DNA of 36,447 nt. Origin: Apostichopus californicus. Its lineage: Eukaryota; Echinodermata; Holothuroidea; Aspidochirotida; Stichopodidae. The notes under the pieces are model-generated. The model was not told where the DNA came from. It did no database searches and was given only the letters and a program-made list of their open reading frames with translations. Location of the stretch: contig JAIPMN010007597.1 in assembly GCA_020650975.1 (NCBI GenBank), positions 1 through 36,447 on the forward strand, given 5' to 3'. Positions 19,601 through 29,241 of the stretch are shown piece by piece (the stretch's first letter is position 1; the number at the start of each line of letters is the position of its first letter). The translations under genes were made by a program, and so were the position numbers.

Positions 19601-22314
19601 TCTTAGTTTTAATGAGTAGTTAAAGACTTATATATTTAAATCTAAATATGACATTATTAGAGCCATTGTGCTTGCCTTTTTGAAATTTTGAAATTTTTCT
19701 TTAATTATTGCATGGGTTTGCCAATGGTGATTCTTATAAATATAATATAGGAAGTTTCAATATGATCCTAAATATTGGCATTTTTTTCTATTCACACTGT
19801 TTACTTTCACCTTGAAATCTGGGAAGAAAGGCCAAGGAAAATAAACAGTTTGACATTATGACTGTTTGACAAAATGTCAGCCCGATCACAAAAACTTTTA
19901 ATCCATGATTTCTTCCAAACTAAACCAAATTTTTGTTTTTTTTATTCAACAGATCTTGGCAGACGTTACATTTTGAACCAAGGCCAGTGACTTTCATTCG
20001 TATTGTTGGAACTCGAAACACTGCCAATGAGGTGAATACATAGGGGATAAAGTAAATTACATGTTATAGTTTGTTGTCTCTGAAGCAGTCTCCTTAGGAT
20101 GGTTAGTCTGAAGTCAAAGCCGTAGAATAGATCCTTCACTGCTACTACAAGTCAAATCTAACCCACAACTTCCATCAGAAAATACACAACGGTATCGCTT
20201 TAATTAAGTTTGTATTTATTTTCTACCCATGTACTGTTGAGTAATGCGATAATGTGTCTCATTCCTTTCTGTGCCAATGTCGTGATGTATAAAAGTACCG
20301 AGATTATTTTATAGATAATTTCTTAGAATTAAATTCCATGACAGCACTAAACAATACCAAAACACAAAACAAGTACACAAGTAGAAGGACTGAAGCTAGA
20401 ATTTGGATTTAATCTTTGGAACCTAACCATCTTACGGACGGACACCGATTCTGAGGAGAAAAGAAAGTTTGCCTTGCGGTGTGTCATCCAGATTGCTTTG
20501 CCACTTTCAAGTTTATTTCCAAAAGACGAGAGATATTTCTTACCAAATATCAAGTCATTGTAATGTTCATATCTTCCGAAAACCATTATACTAAAAACCC
20601 AAGAATATCTGACTGTATTCAACCCACCTTTCAGAGAATCCAATTACAATTTGTTACTCGAGAGAAGGAAATCATTGGTGGTTTCAGTTTATTCAGCAGA
20701 TTTTTGTTATTGTTGTAATATCCTAGGAAATCAGTTCAACATATTGCTCAACTTATTGCTCAAGAATGTGCAATGACAAGAACATTTGAGTAAGATCGAA
20801 AACTGTCAGTAAAAGTGAAAGTATGTGGCTAATGTACTTCCCCTATTGTGACATCAAGTCAGCATTTATCCTGTCTTGCAATCAATTCTTCCAGAATGTA
20901 ATCTTTCCTGGGTTGTGCAGAATTTAGTTGATATTAAAATTACTGACTTGGTAATTACTTATATTGGGTAAACAACCTAAGCCCAAGTTTCATGAAGCTT
21001 CATTACAGAGTACTGTATTTGAATTTCCATCAAACTCTCCATCAGAGACAAAAGAATAAAACTAATTACTACAGTGTTTGATAAATTCATTACCCGTTGA
21101 ACTGAAGTGCGGGTTTGCAGTGTTGCACAGTGTACATCTTACACATTCGAATCTCTCTCTTTTTGTAAATGCTGACATAATGCTAATGAGAGCGAAAGTG
21201 GGGCTTGCAAAACAAGGCCATTTGTTATAACGAGTTTGAGTGTCATTTATGCAATATCATTTTTGTCAATGTCAGTTTTGTTTCACGATGAAAGGGAGTA
21301 AACTTTTTACTTTGATGACTATTGTAATGATATTTTCATATCAGGTCTTGAGTTAAAGTAAGAAAATTCAATAGGATGAAATCATGCATTGTTCAGAGAA
21401 CGAGAGATGCCGTTATGAAGAACAGCCCATCAAGTTTGGTTTAAAATAACATTTTTAACATTGGTTTGGGATATTATTGAACCCCTGTAGTTCATTCTTA
21501 CAAGCAATCGTATGATGATCATATGTCAAAGTGTGTCTGTCCAAATGTGTCTGTCAAAACTGTGTCTGACAGTTTCAGACTTTGTTACGTATGAATTAGG
21601 GTCCAGTTTATCTTTAATACCCTTCCAAGAGCAGTCTAGCCTATTTTCAAATGACTTTTTGTGAAAAGCTTATCTTACAATCAATATACCTGCTACAAAA
21701 GCAATAGTAATGTGAAGAAGGCAAGTATCTTTCTTAGTTTCAACTTGAGCTGACCATTTTGAAAATTCCAGTTCTGTTTTTCCTTTTCTTATTTTGCTTG
21801 TGATTACTGCTGATATGAGCAATTGTCTTAGGTAGAGACATTGTTAGAATCAATTAGGCTATTTAATTGTACAACTACATGAATTACAGAAAACTGACTG
21901 GGAAATTTAAGACAATGGAAAAGAGCAAAGAAAGGCTAATTAATCGCTTAGTAGTCAAAGAGAGGCTAATTAATTGCTTAGTAGTCAAGGTTAATTTCTT
22001 GACAAAATTTAGGAGAGTGTCGTAGTTGGACCAAGTGTTGCAATAGTTTTGGTAAATTTACTAAGAATGAATTTTTTAAAAAAGTGTCGTGGTTTGGATT
22101 TGAAATGCTAATATTGTTATCAAGCTTCATTGTCACACATTTGATTTCTCTGTCTCTATTACAGGTATTTCACTGTGTACACTTTGAATGTCCCGCCAAT
22201 CCAACGGACCCACCGCAGAGCAAGCATTCCGACCCTGAAACCGGTGATGCTCTCCCCTCACCCACACCACCCATAACATTAAATTTTCCTCTTGGCACTG
22301 GCGAGAGAAACTGA
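7492..22314 (+). CDS. BTBD9: BTB/POZ domain-containing protein 9 (BTBD9), ten coding exons
   Basis: Join 7492-7676, 8507-8873, 9725-9989, 12080-12302, 14960-15079, 15731-15846, 17519-17708, 18904-19011, 19953-20031, 22165-22314. All introns are GT-AG and all phases agree, giving 1803 bases, 600 residues plus TGA; human BTBD9 is about 612. Domains in order: BTB/POZ (about 30-140), BACK (about 145-250), first F5/8C discoidin-like domain (about 274-410), second F5/8C domain (about 427-560), and a proline-rich tail. Both F5/8C copies carry LLLWD and FIRIVGT. BTB-BACK proteins of this kind are Cullin-3 ubiquitin-ligase adaptors; BTBD9 is linked in humans to restless legs syndrome and in flies and mice to sleep, dopamine and iron handling. 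Adaptor function here is inferred from family membership. The start is chosen for its G at -3 and for matching the expected N-terminal length. No frameshift or internal stop is seen, so the gene appears intact. The upstream non-coding exon and the poly(A) site are not resolved. Confidence 0.96.
7677..8506 (+). other. BTBD9: BTBD9 intron 1 (830 bases)
   Basis: GT at 7677, AG at 8505-8506 (TTCTAACAG). AT-rich, with no recognised element inside. Reading frames that continue past exon 1 into this intron are read-through artefacts. Confidence 0.85.
8507..8873 (+). CDS. BTBD9: BTBD9 exon 2: second half of BTB and start of BACK
   Basis: Residues 62-184. Opens RALLFGGLRES, then TLLKYIYMGRVNL (the BTB strand/helix that packs against Cul3-type partners), LAHQYGF and NVCLIYDVATLYSLD leading into BACK. 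Ends ...EGFLSLSE with donor GAG|GTAAGT, phase 0. Confidence 0.96.
8874..9724 (+). other. BTBD9: BTBD9 intron 2 (851 bases)
   Basis: GTAAGT donor, TCTAATAG acceptor. Contains a small AT palindrome cluster at about 8902-8943 just after the donor; otherwise nothing recognised. Confidence 0.85.
8902..8943. repeat. Small ACTATAGT inverted-repeat cluster
   Basis: ACTATAGTT, AACTATA, ACTATAGTT and ACTATAAT follow one another within about 40 bases, so several short hairpins are possible. It lies within 30-70 bases of the intron 2 donor. Confidence 0.5.
9725..9989 (+). CDS. BTBD9: BTBD9 exon 3: BACK domain
   Basis: Residues 185-272 plus one base of I273. Too interrupted by neighbouring stops to stand out as a long frame, but the translation opens SALREVISRDSFYASE and includes AIRLPLMNYDELLKVVRPS and NAILDAI before ending DLNYRGVL, a close match to the BACK region of BTBD9. 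Donor A|GTAAGT, phase 1; the joined codon ATC gives I. Confidence 0.95.
10194..10480 (+). mobile_element. Possible degraded LINE reverse-transcriptase C-terminus
   Basis: The + frame contains CPKLWN followed about nine residues later by TLTFQTF, the spacing of the P-K-L-W-N ... T-L-x-x-F motif near the C-terminus of CR1/RTE-type reverse transcriptases. Upstream text (LTHLPVSPQ, RAFGNLL) is vaguely compatible. No catalytic motif is present and the frame ends at the gap. It may be chance. Confidence 0.3.
10499..10546. other. Assembly gap (48 Ns)
   Basis: Ns are preceded by nine G (10490-10498) and followed by seventeen C (10547-10563). The frame that reads through it with unknown residues is an artefact. 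Gap size is probably nominal. Confidence 0.98.
11506..11919. repeat. 53-bp minisatellite, eight units, carrying AGGTCA direct repeats
   Basis: Units start at 11506, 11559, 11612, 11657, 11710, 11761, 11814 and 11867. Most are 53 bases; unit 3 is 45 and unit 5 is 51. Each reads roughly GTACTGTATGGGGATCGCCA, then CTATGGGCTGTAGAGG and a tail with AGGTCACCTCAGGTCA. In units 1, 2, 3, 6 and 7 the tail is an exact AGGTCA-N4-AGGTCA direct repeat (11539-11554, 11592-11607, 11637-11652, 11794-11809, 11847-11862); units 4, 5 and 8 have diverged copies. Located in BTBD9 intron 3. Confidence 0.93.
12080..12302 (+). CDS. BTBD9: BTBD9 exon 4: start of first F5/8C domain
   Basis: Completes I273, then PDENVGTVKYKAKVMKGE, TALLDGD and IVIELGKPSILNTIRLLLWD, ending in DN and AG of R347. 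Donor AG|GTATGT, phase 2. The exon begins in phase 1 immediately before P-D-E-N, the same relative position as exon 7 in the second domain. Confidence 0.95.
13347..13951. mobile_element. TTAA-flanked MITE-like element with 19-bp terminal inverted repeats
   Basis: Left end TTAAAAGGATTTTCTGGTG (13347-13365) is matched exactly by the reverse complement at 13933-13951. Both ends finish in TTAA, the target duplicated by piggyBac-type transposases. A further inner pair, GATGTCATCAGGG near 13518 and its reverse complement near 13751, supports a partly palindromic body. No transposase coding is visible, so it would be non-autonomous. As TTAA is self-complementary it could be part of the repeat and not a true target duplication. 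Confidence 0.65.
14262..14835 (-). mobile_element. LINE 3' remnant: reverse-transcriptase C-terminus and 3' UTR, minus strand
   Basis: On the minus strand a frame with WNALPNDIRTVPSLNVF followed by ALLKTYLFRKYYSF and a stop matches the typical C-terminus of CR1/RTE-like reverse transcriptases. Just before it an in-frame TGA stands where an arginine codon (CGA) would fit, a probable CpG-decay mutation. The A/T-rich 3' region then contains the widespread TATATAGCGCTTTACA motif and ends in an (ATT)n tail at about 14262-14280. It is 5'-truncated: no catalytic domain remains. Confidence 0.75.
14960..15079 (+). CDS. BTBD9: BTBD9 exon 5: middle of first F5/8C domain
   Basis: Completes R347, then SYSYYIEASVDEKDWVKVVD and LCRSWQNLHFQPRVC; ends AA of K387 at donor AA|GTAAGA (phase 2). 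The SYSYYIE strand and the C-R-S-W-Q motif recur in the second domain. Confidence 0.95.
15080..15730 (+). other. BTBD9: BTBD9 intron 5 (651 bases)
   Basis: GTAAGA donor and a strong pyrimidine tract before TTTTCCTCAG. A T/C tract (about 15480-15513, T-runs then C6) is the only notable element. Frames across it are chance or run into exon 6. Confidence 0.85.
15731..15846 (+). CDS. BTBD9: BTBD9 exon 6: end of first F5/8C domain and linker
   Basis: K387 completed, then FIRIVGTFNSTNKVFHLVSF and ECCFTTKHFELDRDTGLI, ending one base into I426 (donor A|GTACGT, phase 1). FIRIVGT is the hallmark end strand of the domain, and the linker joins the two discoidin-like copies. Confidence 0.95.
15847..17518 (+). 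other. BTBD9: BTBD9 intron 6 (1672 bases)
   Basis: GTACGT donor, AATTTTCAG acceptor. Contains a diverged two-copy repeat around CTGTTTCTAGTACTTG (about 16675) and CTGTTTCCAGTACTTG (about 16838), a short AACATGTCAGTC duplication near 17025-17065, and a C-run followed by A9 near 17110-17129. No gene seen inside. Confidence 0.8.
17519..17708 (+). CDS. BTBD9: BTBD9 exon 7: start of second F5/8C domain
   Basis: Completes I426, then PVENMATINNSAIVIEGVSR, NALLNGDTKSYDWDSGYTCH and VVQLSQPYVVSSM; ends CG of R489 (donor CG|GTATGT, phase 2). The phase-1 entry just before P-V-E-N mirrors exon 4, consistent with tandem duplication of the whole module. Confidence 0.96.
17709..18903 (+). other. BTBD9: BTBD9 intron 7 (1195 bases), with decayed exon-8 copies
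   Basis: GTATGT donor and TTCTTACGCTCAG acceptor. A C/T-rich tract lies at 17805-17832. The second half is an old tandem array of about 241-base units that includes relics of exon 8, described separately. Confidence 0.85.
18189..18748 (+). pseudogene. Decayed tandem copies of BTBD9 exon 8 inside intron 7
   Basis: Copy C (about 18666-18748) reads CTTTTATGG, TTGTGATGCT, TATTATGTTGAAGTCC and GACCAACAAAAGCC, aligning with exon 8 and translating to LLWTCDA...YYVEV...DQQ against LLLWDCDA...YYVEV...NQQ. Copy B (about 18421-18518) has TTGTGATGTTAGAAGCTATA, AACTAACAGAAG and GAGTAGATGCCATAAAAATC, with CAA changed to an in-frame TAA. Copy A (about 18189-18250) keeps little beyond CAGAACTGGTG and CTAAAAC. 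GTGATG falls at 18439, 18681 and 18921 (functional), a period of about 241. Downstream flanks also repeat: CTGCC after a pyrimidine tract at 18319, 18556 and 18801. C has lost its acceptor AG and donor GT, so these are probably not used exons. Confidence 0.7.
18904..19011 (+). CDS. BTBD9: BTBD9 exon 8: middle of second F5/8C domain
   Basis: Completes R489, then LLLWDCDARTYSYYVEVSTN and QQNWCKVADKTKDQC, ending CG of R525 (donor CG|GTTAGT, phase 2). Short exon (108 bases) below the usual frame-length cut-off. It is the functional member of a tandem array whose other copies lie decayed upstream. Confidence 0.95.
19012..19952 (+). other. BTBD9: BTBD9 intron 8 (941 bases)
   Basis: GTTAGT donor, TTTATTCAACAG acceptor after a T-rich tract. 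Overlapping short frames at 19067-19533 are on both strands without homology. Nothing else recognised. Confidence 0.85.
19953..20031 (+). CDS. BTBD9: BTBD9 exon 9: late second F5/8C domain
   Basis: Only 79 bases. Completes R525, then SWQTLHFEPRPVTFIRIVGT and RNTANE; donor GAG|GTGAAT, phase 0. SWQ-L-F and FIRIVGT repeat the pattern at the end of the first domain. Confidence 0.95.
20032..22164 (+). other. BTBD9: BTBD9 intron 9 (2133 bases)
   Basis: GTGAAT donor, CTCTATTACAG acceptor. Contains a 30-bp tandem duplication (21931-21990). Frames near 20347-20718 overlap on opposite strands and are unrecognised. No transposon identified. Confidence 0.85.
21931..21990. repeat. 30-bp tandem duplication
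   Basis: Two adjacent 30-base copies, each containing GGCTAATTAAT and GCTTAGTAGTCAA, differing at a few positions. Located about 175 bases before exon 10. Confidence 0.85.
22165..22314 (+). CDS. BTBD9: BTBD9 exon 10: end of second F5/8C domain and C-terminal tail
   Basis: Residues 552-600 and TGA (22312-22314). VFHCVHFECP closes the domain, followed by a roughly 39-residue Pro/Ser/Thr-rich tail (PTDPPQSK, SPTPPIT) ending GTGERN. The tail is shorter than the serine-rich vertebrate one and looks disordered. Confidence 0.95.
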   Translation, partial: VFHCVHFECPANPTDPPQSKHSDPETGDALPSPTPPITLNFPLGTGERN

Positions 22315-22323
22315 TCCAACCGG

Positions 22324-22705
22324 TGTCGAACCGGCACGGATGTAAAGCAACGAGAGACAGACCATGAGACCATGAAACAAGATCAGGTGAAGATCATCCT
22401 TTCTATAGTACCCATTTATTACCAGTTACAAGATCACGCCAAGATCATCCTTTCTAAAGTACCCATTAATTACTGTCGATCCGGCACGGATGTAAAGCAT
22501 TGAGAGACAGACCATGAAACAAGATCAGGTGAAGATCATCCTTTCTATGGTACCCATAATTACAAGATCACGCCAAGATCATCCTTTCTAAAGTACCCAT
22601 TAATTACTGTCAATCCGGCACGGATGTAAAGCAACGAGAGACAGGCCATGAAACAAGATCAGGTGAAGATCATCCTTTCTATGGTACCCATTAATTACCA
22701 GTTAC
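22324..22705. repeat. Compound tandem repeat just 3' of the BTBD9 stop
   Basis: CCGGCACGGATGTAAAGCA recurs at 22331, 22481 and 22615 (units of about 150, 134 and a partial 91 bases). Full units contain two related sub-blocks: one with GATCAGGTGAAGATCATCC, one with GATCACGCCAAGATCATCC, both continuing TTTCTA-AGTACCCAT. The array starts about 10 bases after the stop, so it probably lies in the 3' UTR or immediately downstream. Confidence 0.9.
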
Positions 22706-25700
22706 GACCATCAGGTATGCTCTTGGACCCGGGAGGAAACTTTAATATATCACCCGAAGGTTTGTTACTCAGTTTGAATGAAATAAGTTTAATCTGTTGA
22801 TGGACTCGCAACAAGTCCTGTCTGTTTAATTGCATTGAATTTATTTGGGTTGTTATATAAGATTTCATATTGATTCCAAAAAGTAGAATAACTATTGAAA
22901 CATTTGAGAGACTGTTTCTTAGTGTCCAATGTTTTCTACACTGTAGGTTATGACGTTTCTTTTTGACATTTTTGATGGAAATGAACCTTGAAATATGATT
23001 TTCATTGATGATTGTGTTGAAAAGTACATGCAAACTTGGCTTGACTACATATTGAGGCTGAATTCAACGTTTATCTCGCTGTTCAGTTCATAGATATCAC
23101 CCTCTCTTGGTTGAAATCAGGTTATCAAAGTCAAACAAGGTCTTTTCAAGGTCTGCATGTTCACAAAATTAAATGGGATGTAACTAAAAGGTGTTAGATG
23201 TCACAATTGCTACATAATTCTTTATTGTTTATAAGAATTAAATCGTAAACTCTTCTTGAAAGTAGGGAAAGTTTTAACAGAAAGGTAGATGATTTGTAAG
23301 TTCACAAAATTCTGAAGAAAACATGTCATGAGTTTGATTTGTGTTTTTGAACTGTTTAGCTATATAATTTCTGATGAGCATATCACAGTTTTGGATTTAT
23401 GTCAGAGAGCTTTTTCAGTCTTAATATTGTGGTTCACTTTCCTTGTTCATTCTCAAAGGTGACTTGTAAAACAGAAGCTGTTGACTCTTTTTCGCTACCT
23501 TTCTTTGCTATGTTATTTAACTTTGTCAAGTAAAGATGCTAACCTGGCATTTGGTGGTTTTTGTGAAGGTCATGGACACCCACCCCCCCACCCTCCCAAG
23601 CCCCTCCCCAACTTGAGTGAGTATTATCTCTGTGTCCATCTTTCTAACAATACTCCAGAAACTTAGGTACTACTTACTGAATTCCCAAATCAAATTTGCC
23701 GCTTCCTTGTTCTAATATTTTAAAATACTTAATATTATGTCAGCTGCAGGACTCTACTACTAGCCATGATGAACATTGTTGCAGTGCCTGCCATTCCTTC
23801 TCACATTGTCTTTTTTTGTGCACTGATTTTTTTTAATCGTTCTCCCGGTATCCTAAATCACCTTTACTGCTCAAATGAAATTGTTAGGTTTATAGTTTGT
23901 TATCATTTCTGTATTATTCAGCAGATTAAAACCTGGCTGTGATCAACAACTCTTTAACAACTAAAAGAGTGTTCATGTCCAGGGTATTCCAAGGGGTCTG
24001 TCTGCCTGTTGAACTTTTGCAACAAAATATCACATGATTAAGACTGCAGACTAGTAAACTCAGTCTCCAGTCAAAGAGCGTTATGTATTGACAGGAGGTA
24101 CTGTGTGGTGAAAATTGTTTCATACTGTACTTGTATAACGTTCGCTGGCGGATAGCTATAACTGAAGGCGTATGTATGTTAAATGAACAAGAACAGAACG
24201 AGAATGAAATTAGGTACAACACAGTATATGTGTGATGTGTGTGTGCATCTATATATGAGTGTATGTATATGTATAGACCTCCAGGGACTGTACTCGACTT
24301 CTTTTTTATTTTGTTTCGTATCCTACACTATAGCACAGTCCACTGCACATGTCCGGCTTTTTTCTATTGCAAGAGAATGTCCAGTATTTCTTTGATTTAC
24401 AAAATGGCAGACTTCTAGATATTTAAAAGTATGATATCTGTTAAACTACAATGGAATATTAGATATATATGAAGTAATTATTAGAAGCATTTCTAAATAG
24501 GTTTACCTCAGTGCCTTCAGACCATGGAAGTATTAACCTGAGCATACTTCCAATGTTCCGACTGATTAGAGACCTACAAGTCTCCTAGGGACCCGGTAAA
24601 CATTCAACGTTATAGCTCTTCTCATCAATCCAACAATGGCATGTTTCACCTTCCTGTATGGGGGGTTTTAGTGTTTCTTAATTTCAGAATCAGTGATGAC
24701 TAAAATGATGGATACTAGGTGCACATGTTATAACTTGATTCTTGTTTGGAAAGGAATACTTTAACTCTGCTTAAATAGTTTGAAAATGTGACAAAATCAC
24801 TCTGGCAAATTATGAAGTATGTTCAGTCTAATACCTTGTGTATTTAAAGTTTCTGTTACACTCCAGTACATAAATTGTGAGTATTAATAGTTGTGATTAT
24901 TTACTCTTGAGAAAGAACCACCCCCCTCCCTTCCCCCCTCATCACCGCCCTTCTCAAAGTTCACATGGGTGAGACTTTTACCAAGCATGTCAGGATTTCA
25001 ACAACAAAACGTGCATGTTGGTCTTGGTATTGTTGAAACTATTATTTTAAGTTAAAAGTCAAAGTAGAAGGTTTACAGTATTTTATCAGGACTTTACAAT
25101 GTCAGTTAACCTCTGGGAATTAGCAGCTTGTCATAAGGGCATGTCCATTTGCTTCCCATTGACCACAACACTAATGTAAGACTATCCAACTGTTGTCGTC
25201 TTTTTGCATTTGCAATATTTCATCGAAAGAACAACCGATGCTATTCTCGTAAATGGCTGCCCCAGCTTTTTGCTTTCTAAATCCCAAAAAGCAATTACAA
25301 TTCTAAATGAACAACATGTTAGTACATTGCTGGTTAATATATCATTTTCAGTGCATTGCTGTCTGAATATCATGTTCATTACATTATTGTATGACTATCA
25401 TTTAAGTACATTACTGTATATGTGTGTGTGTATGCCTGTTGATGTAAATGTGTTTGTGCGTTCATGGGTGCGTCTATGTATGTGTGTATGTATATATTCA
25501 AGTTTGTATCTGTGTGTAGAACATTGGTGCCCAGTATGCAGTCGTTCACGTCCATTATGAGAAACTTTCCTTTGTCGGATTTGGTTCATTTTATAGTATA
25601 GGGCTTCTCTGTGCAAACCATTGATGGCTTCCTTCATTGTCATGAAAGGTTGCTTTTAATATACTTTTGCAAACAAATGCACTTTGCTCTCCATTTGCCA

Positions 25701-27840
25701 AAGCCATTTGTCATGGTTTCACTTTTGAGTTTACTTTTTAAGTTCATCCTGTCGGTGCACTATTAAGGTTAATAACACATCAGAGGTTTCTATTAGCATT
25801 TTGCTTCCTCCAAACCATGCTATTGATGAAATCAGATACGTCTTAAAACTGAAACTTTCACCAAAGACAGTAGTTCCTCTTTGGTGCGAATGTCTCACTT
25901 TCTGACGTCATTCTGTTTGTTCTCAAAGGTTTTATTTAGAATGAAACTGAAGGTGGGGAAAATTTTAAAGTATCCCCTCACGTATATAGGCACATCTATA
26001 GGTCTAGTGTCTGGTGCTATCATTAACTCGTGTCCATATCACACTTTCATTTTGTATCAGAGGTTGCTGGGTGTGAAAAGTACTGTACATGTTTAAAGAA
26101 TTTCAAGATAACTTGTTTAATCATTTGCATGTGGTCTATCGTACGATGACGTGTTACTCTACTCAGATGGTTAGTTCCCTTCTGAATCCTGGCAAATTTG
26201 TGACGTGAAAGTCGTCTGAGAGAGAAAGGGTGTGAGAGTAAAAGTGAGGTATGGAGAACTTGACGTATGTTGGCTCAGGTATGTTCAAGTATGTCAGTAG
26301 TGCATGTGGTAGCACTCGCGTAGACATGTAAGTGTCAACTTGAGACTGTCTGTATCACAGAATGTATATTGTGTATATGTGTTTCCTCACGTACCTCATC
26401 ATTAAACAACTAATTTCTCTAATCTTCCGTGCACCAAAAATCAGTTTGTAATCAGCTTACCGTATAGTTTAGCCTGCTTCAAGAGTAGTAAAACTGATCA
26501 ACAATACTTTGTCTTAAAATTCGGATCCATGAAATTGTTCCTGAACATTGAGGTGTTAGGAATTAGAGAGAGTAAAATGATTCTCAATATTAAAGGGCAA
26601 TATTGTTTGCTGGTGACTGACCTAAAATATCACAATTTAACCTGCTTGCTAAAAAGGGCAAGTGCGCTTTAAAAAATCTTCTGGATAAAGTCAAGTTCTC
26701 ACTGGTATTTTCCAGCATTACGATACACATTAATTTAGTCATCGTAGAAGCTACGAGAGCAGACCAATCATATTTGCTGATTTGAGGCAGTCATGCCGGG
26801 CTTATGTTAGCTATGGAAATCATGCTGGTATTTTGTGCTAACGATTTTTAACAGACATAACATGAGTGTATGTTCTTAATGTTTACCGACATTAAAACTC
26901 CAGTGCCATTTGTTTGCTAGTACTGGCCAAATCCACTGGCATGTAGCCAGGAAATATCTGAAATTTCAAAGTCTGGAGTGATGGTAACAATGTTTGTTTT
27001 TAGTTGAACAGCAGGGACCTTTACTTTACTTCATTTGGGGAAAGGGAGTGGGAGGGGAAATGCTGATGATGGTAAAGGATTTTAACCTGCTTCATTCCCC
27101 CCCCTCCCCTCCTCTAGCCAGGGTCAGCCCTCCTATTTATAAATCCATTGTACAATTCCTATTGGTTAACAATATTCGAATATTGAAACAGGTGGCCTAC
27201 GTACAGTATCTCTCTCTCACCAAGTATGTACATTAGCAGTGTTGTAATTTAACAGATGTCATATATCCCAAGGAAAGTCTGCTGCTTTTGAAAACACACA
27301 TTAAACATTTTTGCCAAGGCCCTTCCATAGCAGATAAACCATGGCTTACAAACTTTCCATATGAAAGAAACCTTAAGCAATAGTTTGTATTTTCATCAGT
27401 GTGTCGTCTAATTATCCACTGATTTCAACAACGCTGATGAATGGCAAACACAGTGAAACGCCAAAACAGTTTGTATCAATTCATAACTGCTTAGCTTTGG
27501 TTACATTTTCAATTGTATTATGATGACCTTGGAGAGAAAATATACTTTTCAGTATTGGTTTTAGCAAAAATACAGGGTTTATTCTATTTTGACCAAAGAT
27601 TATTTTATTACACCTCACCTCATACATCCTGATAATTATTAGAGGCTACAAGTGTAGGTAGAGGGGGAGGGATACAAACAAAATACTACCAAAGGAAACA
27701 AGAGAAAAAGGTTAATATTCAAATGTACAAAATATGCTAAGTACATTTCGTGAATAATGATTCTGATGAGTAAAAAGGCTCTCCATGACATGTAATGACT
27801 ATTGCTTCAAAAGATGAGATAATGATTAATTTTGAAATTC
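22706..27840. other. 3' flank of BTBD9 / intergenic, no gene recognised
   Basis: AT-rich. Variant poly(A) signals ATTAAA occur at 23168 and 23237 and the first AATAAA noticed is at 27841; none can be assigned confidently to BTBD9. C-rich tracts lie near 23575-23610, 24920-24945 and 27095-27115, and a TG-rich microsatellite near 25418-25500. Longer frames (for example 25204-25560) have no recognisable domain. A hammerhead-like core at 27434-27459 is discussed as a finding. Confidence 0.5.
25418..25500. repeat. Degenerate TG/TATG microsatellite
   Basis: Interrupted runs of TGTG and TATG (ATGTGTGTGTGTATG near 25420, TATGTATGTGTGTATG near 25475). It accounts for the Cys/Val-rich and Thr/His-rich apparent frames on the two strands. 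Confidence 0.65.
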
Positions 27841-28321
27841 AATAAAGAAGAGCATTTTGATTCCATACGATGCCTTTCATCGATTCCAAGTCCTGTATAT
27901 TCACATGTAAAACATGTATTTATTTCAAAAGCTCTAAGCGAGTACTAAAGTCTTATAACTACCAATACTGGTGTCTCCCATATATGAAAGTTATGTAATG
28001 CCTCAAGAAATAACACTGGTTTTTTTTCTTTTCGTTTCTTTCTCTTCCATATATTTTCCCCTATTTCTTTTTTTATACCTCCTGAAATAACGACTTAAGG
28101 GTCTTCAGCATTAGCCTCAAATTTTAATCCACCAAAACTTGCTACAAGGTAACAAAATACTTTTCCAGAAGGTTTTGATCCTCAATTTCATTCCCAGATT
28201 TGAAGAAGTATTAAAACAGATGATTCAATATCTCAGAGTGGATAATTCATTTTTAAAGTGGCAGTAAAAATGCATGTGCAAGGTTGGGCATCAGTGACTA
28301 TTACCTGACCATTCAGCACAG

Positions 28322-28348
28322 TTTTTTTTTTGGGGGGGGGGGGGGGGG
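28322..28348. repeat. T10-G17 composite homopolymer
   Basis: Ten T followed immediately by seventeen G. Lengths may be unreliable in the assembly. A complementary C-run followed by an A-run occurs near 17110-17129 in intron 6. Confidence 0.9.
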
Positions 28349-29195
28349 CAATATTGATGACAATGAATTACAAAAGTAATGACTCTTGCCTCAACATTGC
28401 TTGCTTGACACACAAAATATTTTCATAGCAGCTAGTAAAAGTAAAACATCAGCAAATTAGTTTCTTTATAGGCAAGTCTGAGTGGTTCTCAACTTTTCCA
28501 ATCATCTTTTCTCTTTGGCATCATATTAATAGTCATTTGTGTGCAACATGTCATCATTTGCTCTTAGTTTTTGCTGATTGCCATAATTCCTTTCAGGTTT
28601 TATAATAAATGTATTCAATTTTGCGTTATAATGACATTTCATTTCCCATTAATCAACAGGGAAAGCTTAAAATCAAGAGCTCTGTTTGTATGACTGTAAA
28701 AACTCACTTTAAATGTCCAGCACTCATGTGTCTACAATGAAACATAAATGTAACATTTTGTATGGGTCTGTCACTTAAAAGGAACTTCTCAGTTGCAGAA
28801 TCAAATATGGTAAATATAGAGTCACATTGTATTCTAACAGTAAACATGTTTTGAATGTTTGATATGAGGATTGGGTTTGGGGGGGGGGGGACTTCTATCT
28901 TCCCTAAAGGTGTCATTTATCATGTTTGTTGTTCAGTCTCTTTAATTTAAGATTTCATAAACGGATGGGACGAATTTAATAAGTGAAAATCTATGTATAA
29001 AACACAATAGCATTTCTTCAGTTATTCCCTTTGGTCTTTGATGACTGTTTCCAAAATGTCAAGTTTCTTTCTCATCCTCCATAAAGATGATTCAAAACTC
29101 TCTGTGGATTCTCAGCTTTGAGATTCTCATGTCTCGGTTTCTGACATTTGTGAGTTTTGGAGCATCCCGTGAATAATCAACCGCGAAGGTTTTTG

Positions 29196-29241
29196 ACAAT
29201 TAATCTTGTGACGATTAATGTTTTGGCGATTAATGTTTTGA
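29196..29241. repeat. Short tandem repeat of a GATTAATGTTTTG-like unit
   Basis: ACAATTAATCTTGTG, ACGATTAATGTTTTGG and CGATTAATGTTTTGA follow each other (period 15-16). Minor feature with no associated gene. Confidence 0.7.

Noticed and set aside
22170..22373. 67-codon minus-strand frame opposite BTBD9 exon 10
   Set aside because: It is a shadow of the GC-richer coding exon and adjoining repeat; the + strand has the conserved domain and splice signals.
22315..27846. Poly(A) signal of BTBD9 (ATTAAA at 23168 or 23237, AATAAA at 27841)
   Set aside because: These hexamers are common by chance in AT-rich DNA and no downstream element or transcript evidence separates them.
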